A DNA stretch of 55,184 nt, from NCBI GenBank assembly GCA_964519035.1, contig CAZFKZ010000006.1:1-55184 (forward strand). The letters run 5' to 3'. The position numbers were made by a program, and so were the translations under genes. Under the pieces are notes generated by a model. It made no database searches. It was given only the letters and a program-made list of their open reading frames with translations, and was not told the DNA's origin. Origin of the DNA: CAJJBL01 sp964519035 (GTDB lineage: Bacteria; Pseudomonadota; Alphaproteobacteria; Puniceispirillales; Marisalimonadaceae). This document shows positions 34,193-42,166 of the stretch, piece by piece (positions within the stretch are counted from its first letter, which is position 1; every line of letters starts with the position of its first letter).

Positions 34193-34672
34193 ATGGAAAA
34201 AATACCTTTTACTCTTGTAGGTTTAGAAAAAATAAAATTAGAATTAAATAGGCTAAAAAAAGAAGAGAGGCCCTCTATAATAAAAGCTATTTCAGTTGCA
34301 AGAGAACATGGTGATTTAAAAGAAAATGCCGAGTATCATGCGGCAAAAGAAAAACAATCTTTCACTGAAGGAAGAATAGCTGAACTTGAAGATGTCACTA
34401 GTAGATCTCAGGTAATCGATCTAAGTAAATTATCAGGAAAAACTGTCACTTTTGGAACTAAAGTAAAAATTGTAGACGAAGAAACAGATAAAGAAACTCT
34501 TTATGAAATAGTTGGACCTTATGAAGCTGACTTAAACTCAGGATTAATTTCCATAGCCTCACCTATAGCTAAAGCTTTAATAGGAAAAGAATTAGGTTCA
34601 TCTGTAGAAGTTTCAACACCAAGGGGTAAAAAAAACTACGAAATTTTATCTATAGAGGTTCTTAAATCATAA
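34193..34672 (+). CDS. greA: Transcription elongation factor GreA
   Basis: Stimulates transcript cleavage by backtracked RNA polymerase. The N-terminal coiled coil with the acidic tip is clear: REHGDLKENAEYHAAKEKQSFTEGRIAELE. The C-terminal FKBP-like domain contains GTKVKIVDEETDKETLYEIVGPYEADL and SPIAKALIGKELGSSVEV. It is 159 aa, as usual. It follows carB by 49 bases, a carAB-greA arrangement common in alphaproteobacteria. Its 3' end overlaps the convergent Lrp-family gene by 11 bases. Confidence 0.96.
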   Translation: MEKIPFTLVGLEKIKLELNRLKKEERPSIIKAISVAREHGDLKENAEYHAAKEKQSFTEGRIAELEDVTSRSQVIDLSKLSGKTVTFGTKVKIVDEETDKETLYEIVGPYEADLNSGLISIASPIAKALIGKELGSSVEVSTPRGKKNYEILSIEVLKS

Positions 34673-35147
34673 TCTCAAATGGAACACCTGTTAGAGATTT
34701 ATTGGTTCTAATATTGAGTGATGTTTTAACATTACTCACTTTTGGAGCTTTTGTTAACTTGGTAGTTAAGAATTTTTGAAAATCATCCCAATCTTTTGCA
34801 ACTATTTTAAGAATAAAATCAACTTCTCCAATTAACATATGACATTCTCTAACCTCAGGAAAAAAAGAGATATAGTTTTCAAATATTTGCAAATCACTTT
34901 CTGCCTGACTTTCAAGTCCAACATAAGCAAATACAGTTACTTTAAAACCTATTAACTCGGCATTTATTTTTGCACTATAACCCTTAATATAATTCAAGTG
35001 TTCAAGAGCTTTTACCCTTCGAAGACATGATGGGGGTGAAATATTAACTAAATTAGCTAAGTCAACGTTACTTATTCTACCATTACTTTGCAACTCATTC
35101 AAAATATGTAAATCTATATCATCTAATTTCTTTTTAAGAGTTTTCAT
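34662..35147 (-). CDS. Lrp/AsnC-family transcriptional regulator
   Basis: Feast/famine regulator. The N-terminal winged helix includes DIDLHILNELQSNGRISNVDLANLVNISPPSC-type residues (quoted in pieces: DIDLHILNELQSNGRIS, then NVDLANLVNISPPSCLRRV), and the C-terminal RAM ligand-binding domain contains VRECHMLIGEVDFILKIVAKD and the ending KTSLNIRTNKSLTGVPF. Length of 161 aa is typical. Effector and targets are unknown; the closest family type is the Lrp group rather than AsnC or the proline/glutamate-type. It overlaps the 3' end of greA by 11 bases. Divergent from the ELM1 gene, with which it shares a 129-base regulatory region. Confidence 0.9.
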   Translation of the reverse strand: MKTLKKKLDDIDLHILNELQSNGRISNVDLANLVNISPPSCLRRVKALEHLNYIKGYSAKINAELIGFKVTVFAYVGLESQAESDLQIFENYISFFPEVRECHMLIGEVDFILKIVAKDWDDFQKFLTTKLTKAPKVSNVKTSLNIRTNKSLTGVPFEIMI

Positions 35148-35276
35148 TGTATTAATTTTTCTTTAGATTAGATCAAGTAATAGTAATAATATTACTCTAA
35201 ACTGACTAAAAGTGCAATTTTATTTCAGTTGTTTGATTATTAGCTAATTCAATTAAACTAAAAAGGAATAAGAATT

Positions 35277-36239
35277 TTGAAAAAAATTTCTAAAGAGCAT
35301 TCTTGGATAATTACTGATGGCACAAAAGGAATGGAGAACCAGTCAATAGCTCTAGCAAAATTATTGAATGTTACTTTTGATTTAATATTATTTCAACCAC
35401 CTTATTTACTTCGACAATTTCCAATACTTGGAGTTTGTTTTCCAAAGTCACTAATAAATATTAATTTTGAGAAAAGAGCACCTGCTCAATTTTTAATTAC
35501 AACTGGCAAAAGAATGGCTGGAATTTCAATTTTTCTTAAAAGAAGTTTTAAAAATAAGATAAAAACAATCCATATCCAAAATCCAAAAGTATCTAGCAAT
35601 TATTTTGATCTTTTATTAATACCTGAACATGACAACATTTATGGTAAAAATATTATACAAACTAAAGGTGCTCTATCTTTTTTTGATAAAGAAGTTTTCG
35701 AAAAATCAAATAAAACTATTTCAAAAACAAATGCCAACTCATCAAAACCAATAGTTTTGGCGTTAATTGGCGGAGATAATAAAAGGTATAATTTTAAAAA
35801 TACTGATTATTATAATTTAGGACTTCAGATTGCCAAAGCATCTAAGGGTACAAATACTAAATTAATTGTTTCTACCTCTAGGAGAACATCTTTAAGAGGA
35901 ATAAAAGTATTAAATTCTGTTTTTAAAAAATATCATAATGATTTTTTTTTATGGGCTGGAAAAGGACAAAACCCCTACCCAGATATATTAAAATCAACAA
36001 ATTATGTAATTGTAACCAGTGATAGCGTTAATATGATCTCTGAAGCAGCCAGCCTGAATTTACCATTATTTGTTGCGTATATTAATAAAGAAAAAGGAAA
36101 AATGAGCATTTTTCTAAAAGACTTAGAAAAACTCAATATTGTTCAAAACTTTGAAGGAAAACTCTTTAATTATAATAAAGTTCAATTAGAAACTAATTCT
36201 AAAACAAGCTTAAAAGTTAACAAGTTTTTTAGAACCTAG
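35277..36239 (+). CDS. ELM1-family protein (mitochondrial fission ELM1-like, PF06258)
   Basis: 320-residue protein of the ELM1/DUF1022 group, known from plants for mitochondrial fission and widespread in alphaproteobacteria. Family features include WIITDGTKGMENQSIALAKLL at the N-terminus, ITTGKRMAG, IHIQNPKVSSNYFDLLLIPEHD, VLALIGGDNKRYNF, ISTSRRTSL-like VSTSRRTSL, and VIVTSDSVNMISEAASLNLPLFVA near the C-terminus. The architecture resembles a GT-B glycosyltransferase (SDSVNMISEA segment). The start is TTG at 35277 with AAAAGGAA upstream. Its 3' end overlaps the convergent SelO gene by 30 bases. Bacterial function unknown. Confidence 0.88.
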   Translation: MKKISKEHSWIITDGTKGMENQSIALAKLLNVTFDLILFQPPYLLRQFPILGVCFPKSLININFEKRAPAQFLITTGKRMAGISIFLKRSFKNKIKTIHIQNPKVSSNYFDLLLIPEHDNIYGKNIIQTKGALSFFDKEVFEKSNKTISKTNANSSKPIVLALIGGDNKRYNFKNTDYYNLGLQIAKASKGTNTKLIVSTSRRTSLRGIKVLNSVFKKYHNDFFLWAGKGQNPYPDILKSTNYVIVTSDSVNMISEAASLNLPLFVAYINKEKGKMSIFLKDLEKLNIVQNFEGKLFNYNKVQLETNSKTSLKVNKFFRT

Positions 36240-37637
36240 ATTGTCTCCCATTTTTCTTATGTTAGCTATTTTAGTCTCTAAAAATGTCCAATCATTTTTT
36301 TTATCAATCTGTTCCCAAATAGCTTCTACTTCATCAATCAATAAATTTTCATAATTATTTTTTAGGCGTATTTTATTTTCCATAAAATTATCTACAGAAT
36401 TAGTTTCTTTTAAAAAATTTAATATATCTTTGAATTCATTAGTTTTATATCTTTTACCATTAGTACTTTTAAGACAATCTGATATAGCTTCAGAACCTCC
36501 ATAAAAATCATAGAAAAAAGAAGAAAAGTCTATTTGATGTTCTTTGCTTATTTTAAATAATATGCTCATTATTTGATTAATATTTTTGATTTCCATATCA
36601 TTTATACCAAGCCTCCATGAAAAATGTTTAGCTAGAGAACTATTAAAAAAATTTGAAAATTGATTTAAAGTTTCAGTTATTTTTTCTTCATTTAGTAAAT
36701 GTTTTAAACTATTGCCCAACTGTCTAAGCGCCCACAATGCCGCCTCTGGCTGTCTTCCAAATGAATATCTCTTTTCGTAATCAAAATAAGCAGCAGTAAA
36801 ATAGGGATCAGCAAAATCTATAAATCTCCAAGGACCATAATCAAAACATTCTCCTGTAACATTAAAGTTATCAGTATTTAAAACACCATGAACAAAGCCC
36901 GCAACTGTTATACGACCAATCATAGTTGCTATTCTTTTTACTGATTCTAAGAAGAATATTTCTGTTAAATGATTTATATTATTAGAATTATTAAGTGATG
37001 GAAAATAATTTTCAACTACGTGAAAGACAAGTTTTTCAATACTTTCTTTTTGATTAAGATATGCTAAACGCTGAAATGTGCCTATTCTTATGTGGCTATT
37101 ACTCCTTCTAACTAAGACAGCTGATCTTGTAGGAGAAGGTTCGTCATTTCTATGAAGGTTTTCTTCAGTTTCAATAATTGATAAGGTCTGGCTCGTTGGA
37201 ACACCAAGTGAAGACAGTAACTCTGTTGCCAACAGCTCTCTTACTGCTCCTTTTAACGTTAAACGTCCATCACCGCCTCTGCTAAAATTTGTTTGCCCTG
37301 AACCTTTTGTTCCTAAATCCCAAATATTATGATTGTTATCCTGAAATTGAGATAAAAGAAATCCCCGACCATCCCCTAATTCAGGGTTATAATGACCAAA
37401 TTGGTGACCATGGTATTTCAAAGCTATAGGATCATGCTTAACTCCAGGGAACCTATTGAATTTCCCAAAATAACTGATCCAATCTTCATCATTTATTTTT
37501 TCAAAATTTAATAAACTTGCAGCTCTATCATTTCTGAACCTTAAAATATGATTAGGGAATTTGGATGGGGTTACTTGATCAAAAAAATCATTACCTAATG
37601 CAAAATGTATATTTGATGCTTTGGCTTGCGTTATCAT
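36210..37637 (-). CDS. selO: SelO (YdiU/UPF0061) protein AMPylase
   Basis: Pseudokinase that transfers AMP to protein Ser/Thr/Tyr in E. coli and mammals. Family blocks are intact: LGDGRGFLLSQF with the inverted nucleotide-binding G-D-G-R-G at 88-92, LGTKGSGQTNFSRGGDGRL with K111, AVRELLATELL, and the catalytic Asn/Asp region HGVLNTDNFNVTGECFDYGPWRF. It is 475 aa, as in E. coli. No selenocysteine is expected in bacterial forms. It ends 30 bases inside the convergent ELM1 gene, and both reading frames appear real there. Confidence 0.92.
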   Translation of the reverse strand: MITQAKASNIHFALGNDFFDQVTPSKFPNHILRFRNDRAASLLNFEKINDEDWISYFGKFNRFPGVKHDPIALKYHGHQFGHYNPELGDGRGFLLSQFQDNNHNIWDLGTKGSGQTNFSRGGDGRLTLKGAVRELLATELLSSLGVPTSQTLSIIETEENLHRNDEPSPTRSAVLVRRSNSHIRIGTFQRLAYLNQKESIEKLVFHVVENYFPSLNNSNNINHLTEIFFLESVKRIATMIGRITVAGFVHGVLNTDNFNVTGECFDYGPWRFIDFADPYFTAAYFDYEKRYSFGRQPEAALWALRQLGNSLKHLLNEEKITETLNQFSNFFNSSLAKHFSWRLGINDMEIKNINQIMSILFKISKEHQIDFSSFFYDFYGGSEAISDCLKSTNGKRYKTNEFKDILNFLKETNSVDNFMENKIRLKNNYENLLIDEVEAIWEQIDKKNDWTFLETKIANIRKMGDNLGSKKLVNF

Positions 37638-37674
37638 AACTAATAGAACAACCTTTATTAAGACTTAAATACGA

Positions 37675-38646
37675 CTATATGTATAAATTATTTTTGAGAT
37701 TTTTTTCTAAATCCTTATATAAGGATGACACTTGGGATCCGTAACCATTATATATTATTGTAGGTATCCTTCCTTCAACCCCTAATTGTTGTTCAGTTGA
37801 CTGAGACCATCTAGGATGGGGCACTTTTGGATTTACGTTAGCCCAAAAACCATACTCAGCGGGAGCAAGTTTTTCCCATAATCCTATAGGTTTTTCTTTT
37901 ACAAAACTAATTTTAACGATTGATTTAATTGACTTAAAACCATATTTCCAGGGAAGTACTAGCCGTAGTGGTGCCCCATTTTGTTTTGGCAACTTTTTAC
38001 CATAAATTCCAGTAGCTATAAAGCTCAGATCATTCTTTGCTTCATCTATAGTCATACCTTCCTGAAAAGGCCATGGATACCATTTTTGTTTTTGACCAGG
38101 TGCAATTTCAGGATCAAAAAAGGTTTCAAACTTCAAAAATTTTGCTTCAGAGGTTGGTTCAACTAATGATAATATTTTGTTAAGCGCAAACCCTCCCCAA
38201 GGAACAGTCATTGACCAAGCCTCCACGCACCTAAATCTATAAGTCCTCTCTTCAATGCCACCAATTTTTTTTAATAAATCATCAATATCTATATTTAATG
38301 GTTTCTTCACTAGACCATCAATTGTTATATTCCAAGGGCTTACCTTTAACTTTGCAGCCCTTCTCCATATATTCTTGCTTGAACCAAATTCATAAAAGTT
38401 AGTATACGAAGTAGCTAAACTTTCTTTAGTCACAGCGCGTTTAACCTTATATAAGCTATTAACTTTAGGAGGATAATAAGAAATAGTTTGACTAAAACTA
38501 TTTTTAGTAAAAGTTGACAAGCCTCCATAAAATAGGGATCCAGTGGCTAAAGTCTTCAAAATTTTCCTTCGAGAATTAAAAGTTTTTTCATCTGTAACTA
38601 AATAATTTTTTATATCCCATATTTTATTTTTAATAATAAAAGACAT
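37675..38646 (-). CDS. msrP: Periplasmic methionine sulfoxide reductase MsrP (molybdopterin)
   Basis: Catalytic subunit of the MsrPQ system that repairs oxidised methionine in envelope proteins. A twin-arginine signal is visible at residues 26-45 (SRRKILKTLATGSLFYGG), so it should be Tat-exported folded with its cofactor. The molybdenum-ligating cysteine is C140 in YRFRCVEAWSMTVPWGG. KQNGAPLRLVLPWKYGFKSIK is a family hallmark. Length of 323 aa is typical. The heme-containing membrane partner msrQ, usually adjacent, is not next to it or anywhere in this window. moaD/moaE about 6 kb away would make its molybdopterin. Confidence 0.9.
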   Translation of the reverse strand: MSFIIKNKIWDIKNYLVTDEKTFNSRRKILKTLATGSLFYGGLSTFTKNSFSQTISYYPPKVNSLYKVKRAVTKESLATSYTNFYEFGSSKNIWRRAAKLKVSPWNITIDGLVKKPLNIDIDDLLKKIGGIEERTYRFRCVEAWSMTVPWGGFALNKILSLVEPTSEAKFLKFETFFDPEIAPGQKQKWYPWPFQEGMTIDEAKNDLSFIATGIYGKKLPKQNGAPLRLVLPWKYGFKSIKSIVKISFVKEKPIGLWEKLAPAEYGFWANVNPKVPHPRWSQSTEQQLGVEGRIPTIIYNGYGSQVSSLYKDLEKNLKNNLYI

Positions 38647-38664
38647 TAATTACCTCTAACTTGA

Positions 38665-39867
38665 TTATGACAAACTTATTACTGATCTTTTTATTCTATC
38701 CATTGCTTCACCCAAAATCTCCATACTAGTAGCATAAGAAACTCTAAAATAAGGTTCTAAACCAAAAGCGTTACCTGGAACAGCGGCAACTTCAGCAGTA
38801 TCTAGGAGCCATTCAACTATTTCTGTGTCAGTAGTTAAGATTTTTCCTTCAATTGTTTTTTTTCCAATTAACCCTGATATATTTGGATAAGCATAGAATG
38901 CTCCCATTGGCATCACACAATTTATACCTTGAATATTGTTCAATTTACTAACAACAAAATTTCTCCTTTCATCAAATGCCTCTAAACAAGGTTTTAAGAA
39001 ATCATTATTTCCAGATATTCCCGCAAGTGCCGCATATTGTGAAATAGAACTCGCATTTGAAGTTGATTGTCCTTGAATTTTAATCATTGCTTTAATTAAC
39101 TGCTCAGGTCCAACAGCATAACCAATCCTCCATCCAGTCATACAATGACTTTTAGAGACTCCATTTACAGTTAAGGTTCTATCTTTTAAATCTGGAGCAA
39201 TTTGGGCAAATGTAAAAAATTTGAAATCATCATAAACAATATATTCGTAAATATCGTCTGTCATTACATGTAAATGGTCATGTTTTCTTACAACTGCAGC
39301 AATTGCCATCAGATCTTCTTCTGTATAACAGGCACCTGTTGGATTAGATGGACTATTTAAAATAAGCCATTTACTTTTTTTTGTAATAACTTTTTCTAAA
39401 GCTTCTGCAGTTAATTTAAACCCTACCTCAGATGGACAGTTAACTATAACTGGAGTTCCTCCCGCCAAAAGAGTCATGTCAGGGTATGAAACCCAGTATG
39501 GGGCTGGAATAATAACTTCGTCATTAGTATTTATGGAACTAATTAAAGCGTTATATAAAATTTGCTTTCCACCAGTTCCAACAATCACGTCTTTAATTGT
39601 ATAATCTAAATTATTATCAGTTTTAAACTTATCAACAATAGCTTGTCGAAGTTCTGGTATACCTTCTACATTTGTATACTTTGTATAACCTTTATTGATA
39701 GCTTCTATTGCAGCTTGTTTCACGTGCTCTGGTGTATCAAAATCTGGTTCTCCTGCTGATAAGCCAATAACTTTTTTTCCTTCTCTTTTCAATTGCGCAG
39801 CTTTAGTCGTTATAACCATAGTTGCAGAAGGTTTAATCCTGTTCAAGCTGTCAGAGATAAAGGGCAT
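38665..39867 (-). CDS. aspC: Aspartate aminotransferase, class I (AatA-type)
   Basis: PLP-dependent transaminase interconverting aspartate and oxaloacetate, and possibly prephenate/arogenate in some alphaproteobacteria. Motifs: SAGEPDFDTPEHV near the N-terminus, GTGGKQILYNAL, NSPSNPTGA with the Asn that contacts PLP, DDIYEYIVYD, and the Schiff-base K239 in VNGVSKSHCMTGWRIGY. It ends with FRVSYA. At 400 aa it belongs to the Ib subgroup common in alphaproteobacteria and thermophiles. It is divergent from uvrB and followed by msrP at 18 bases. Confidence 0.93.
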   Translation of the reverse strand: MPFISDSLNRIKPSATMVITTKAAQLKREGKKVIGLSAGEPDFDTPEHVKQAAIEAINKGYTKYTNVEGIPELRQAIVDKFKTDNNLDYTIKDVIVGTGGKQILYNALISSINTNDEVIIPAPYWVSYPDMTLLAGGTPVIVNCPSEVGFKLTAEALEKVITKKSKWLILNSPSNPTGACYTEEDLMAIAAVVRKHDHLHVMTDDIYEYIVYDDFKFFTFAQIAPDLKDRTLTVNGVSKSHCMTGWRIGYAVGPEQLIKAMIKIQGQSTSNASSISQYAALAGISGNNDFLKPCLEAFDERRNFVVSKLNNIQGINCVMPMGAFYAYPNISGLIGKKTIEGKILTTDTEIVEWLLDTAEVAAVPGNAFGLEPYFRVSYATSMEILGEAMDRIKRSVISLS

Positions 39868-40010
39868 TTAATTTCTCCAGATAAAAAAATATATTTATCA
39901 ATTAGATTTACTACAAAAACTATAACTTAAAAATCATTATTTTTAATTAATATACTTTTTTTCTATCTAAAACACTTGAAGACTTAAGCTAGTTAATATA
40001 GATCAAAACT

Positions 40011-42080
40011 ATGAATGAATTAGATAAATTAAATGTTAATGATTTAGTTACAAATCAAAACAAATTTGCTCTCAAATCCAATTTTATACCAACGGGTGAT
40101 CAACCTAGTGCAATTAAGGAATTAATTTCTGGAATTAATAATAATGAAAAGGACCAAGTTTTATTGGGCGTAACTGGATCTGGAAAAACTTTTACAATGG
40201 CCCACGTAATAAATTCTTTGAACAGACCATCTTTACTAATGGCTCCAAATAAAACTTTAGCTGCACAACTTTATGGAGAAATGAAAGATTTTTTTCCCGA
40301 TAACGCAGTAGAATATTTTGTATCATATTATGATTACTATCAACCTGAGGCTTATGTACCTCGTTCTGATACTTTTATTGAAAAAGAGTCTAGCATTAAC
40401 GACCAAATTGATAGAATGCGTCACTCAGCAACAAGAGCTTTATTAGAGAGAAAAGATGTTATTATAGTTGCATCTGTTTCATGTATTTATGGAATAGGAT
40501 CTGTTGAAACATATTCACAAATGACTATAGAGTTAAAAGAAGGACAAGAAGCTCCCCGTCAGAAATTATTAAGGCAATTTACTGAATTACAATATACTAG
40601 AAATGATTTATCTTTTGTTCGTGGAACTTTTCGTGTCAGAGGTGATATAATAGAAATTTTTCCTGCACATCTAGAAACTGTGGCATGGCGCATAACTCTA
40701 TTTGGAGACGAAATTGAAAACATGTTTGAAATAGATGCATTAACTGGTGAAAAACTTACAAAATTAAAAGCATTAAAAATTTATGCTAATTCACATTATG
40801 TAACACCAAGACCTACAATTAATCAGGCAATTAAGTCTATTAAAGAAGAGTTAAAAAATCATTTAAATATTCTTTATGAAAATAATAAACTTGTTGAAGC
40901 ACAAAGATTAGAACAAAGAACTAATTTTGACTTGGAAATGATGGAAGCTGCAGGAACCTGTCCAGGAATTGAAAATTATAGTAGATATTTATCAGGAAGA
41001 AATCCTGGTGAACCACCTCCTACACTATTTGAATATTTGCCTAACGACGCATTAGTTTTTACAGATGAAAGTCACGTAACTGTTAGCCAGATTGGTGCTA
41101 TGTATAAAGGAGATTTCAGAAGAAAGTCAACTTTAACAGAATACGGCTTCAGACTTCCATCATGTATGGATAATAGACCTATGAAATTTGAAGAATGGGA
41201 AGCTTTTAGACCTCAGACTATTCACGTATCTGCGACACCTGGTGAATGGGAATTAGATAAAACAAGTGGTGTATTTGTGGAGCAATCTGTAAGACCAACT
41301 GGTTTAATAGATCCAGAAATAGTAATTAGACCGACAAAAACTCAAGTAGATGATTTAATTTATGAAACAAAAATACAATCAAAAAAAGGTAATAGAGTTT
41401 TAATCACTACCCTCACAAAAAAAATGGCTGAAGCCTTAAGTGAGTATATGTTTGAAGCTGGTTTAAAGGTAAGATATATTCATTCCGATGTAGATACACT
41501 TGAACGTATTGAAATAATTAGAGATCTTCGATTAGGTTTATTTGACGCATTAATTGGGATTAATCTTTTAAGAGAAGGATTAGATATTCCAGAATGTGCA
41601 TTAGTTTGTATTCTTGATGCAGATAAAGAAGGTTTTTTAAGATCAAAAACGTCTCTTATACAAACGATAGGTCGAGCGGCCAGACATGTTGAAGGTAGAG
41701 TTATACTATATGCTGACAGAGTTACTGGATCTATGCAGTATGCTATTGACGAAACAGACAGAAGACGAGAAAAGCAAATTAATTACAATATCAAAAATAA
41801 TATAACTCCTACTACCATAATAAGTAAAATCTCAGATATCTTAGCAGAGTTAAATAATAAAAATGCAAGTGGAAATGATCAAAGCTCTCAAAATTTTGGA
41901 AAGAGCATCAAACAATCTATTAATGATTTACAAACAGAAATGGAAAAAGCTGCAAGCAATCTTGATTTTGAGGAGGCTGCAAAGCTTAGAGACGAATTAA
42001 AACGTTTGCAACAAAGAGAATTAGGTCTAATGAGTGCACCTAAAGAAAGTTATAAAAAAAAGTCTTTTAAAAAGAAATAG
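40011..42080 (+). CDS. uvrB: Excinuclease ABC subunit B
   Basis: DNA damage-verifying helicase of nucleotide excision repair. Walker A LLGVTGSGKTFTMAHV near residue 55, the beta-hairpin YYDYYQPEAYVPRSDTFIEKE, DES in LVFTDESHVTVSQ, motif VI TIGRAARH, and a C-terminal UVR domain (LQTEMEKAASNLDFEEAAKLRDE) that binds UvrC are all present. It is 689 aa, as expected. It is followed by uvrC after 86 bases; the pairing is convenient but not universal. I saw no alphaproteobacterial LexA box (GTTC-N7-GTTC) in the 143 bases before it. Confidence 0.97.
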   Translation: MNELDKLNVNDLVTNQNKFALKSNFIPTGDQPSAIKELISGINNNEKDQVLLGVTGSGKTFTMAHVINSLNRPSLLMAPNKTLAAQLYGEMKDFFPDNAVEYFVSYYDYYQPEAYVPRSDTFIEKESSINDQIDRMRHSATRALLERKDVIIVASVSCIYGIGSVETYSQMTIELKEGQEAPRQKLLRQFTELQYTRNDLSFVRGTFRVRGDIIEIFPAHLETVAWRITLFGDEIENMFEIDALTGEKLTKLKALKIYANSHYVTPRPTINQAIKSIKEELKNHLNILYENNKLVEAQRLEQRTNFDLEMMEAAGTCPGIENYSRYLSGRNPGEPPPTLFEYLPNDALVFTDESHVTVSQIGAMYKGDFRRKSTLTEYGFRLPSCMDNRPMKFEEWEAFRPQTIHVSATPGEWELDKTSGVFVEQSVRPTGLIDPEIVIRPTKTQVDDLIYETKIQSKKGNRVLITTLTKKMAEALSEYMFEAGLKVRYIHSDVDTLERIEIIRDLRLGLFDALIGINLLREGLDIPECALVCILDADKEGFLRSKTSLIQTIGRAARHVEGRVILYADRVTGSMQYAIDETDRRREKQINYNIKNNITPTTIISKISDILAELNNKNASGNDQSSQNFGKSIKQSINDLQTEMEKAASNLDFEEAAKLRDELKRLQQRELGLMSAPKESYKKKSFKKK

Positions 42081-42166
42081 AAACTTAAAGCTAAAATTGA
42101 ATAGCTATTCCATGTATTTAAAAATAAAATTCAATTGAATTAAATTTGCTATATAGAATGAGAATA

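Noticed and set aside
39868..40010. SOS (LexA) box before uvrB
   Set aside because: No GTTC-N7-GTTC pattern or GAAC-N7-GTTC-like repeat was seen; TTGAAG/TATAGA spacing of 15 is not a strong promoter either.
42129..42140. Palindrome ATTCAATTGAAT before uvrC as an operator
   Set aside because: A 12-base AT-rich palindrome is expected by chance in this composition and no second copy was noticed.
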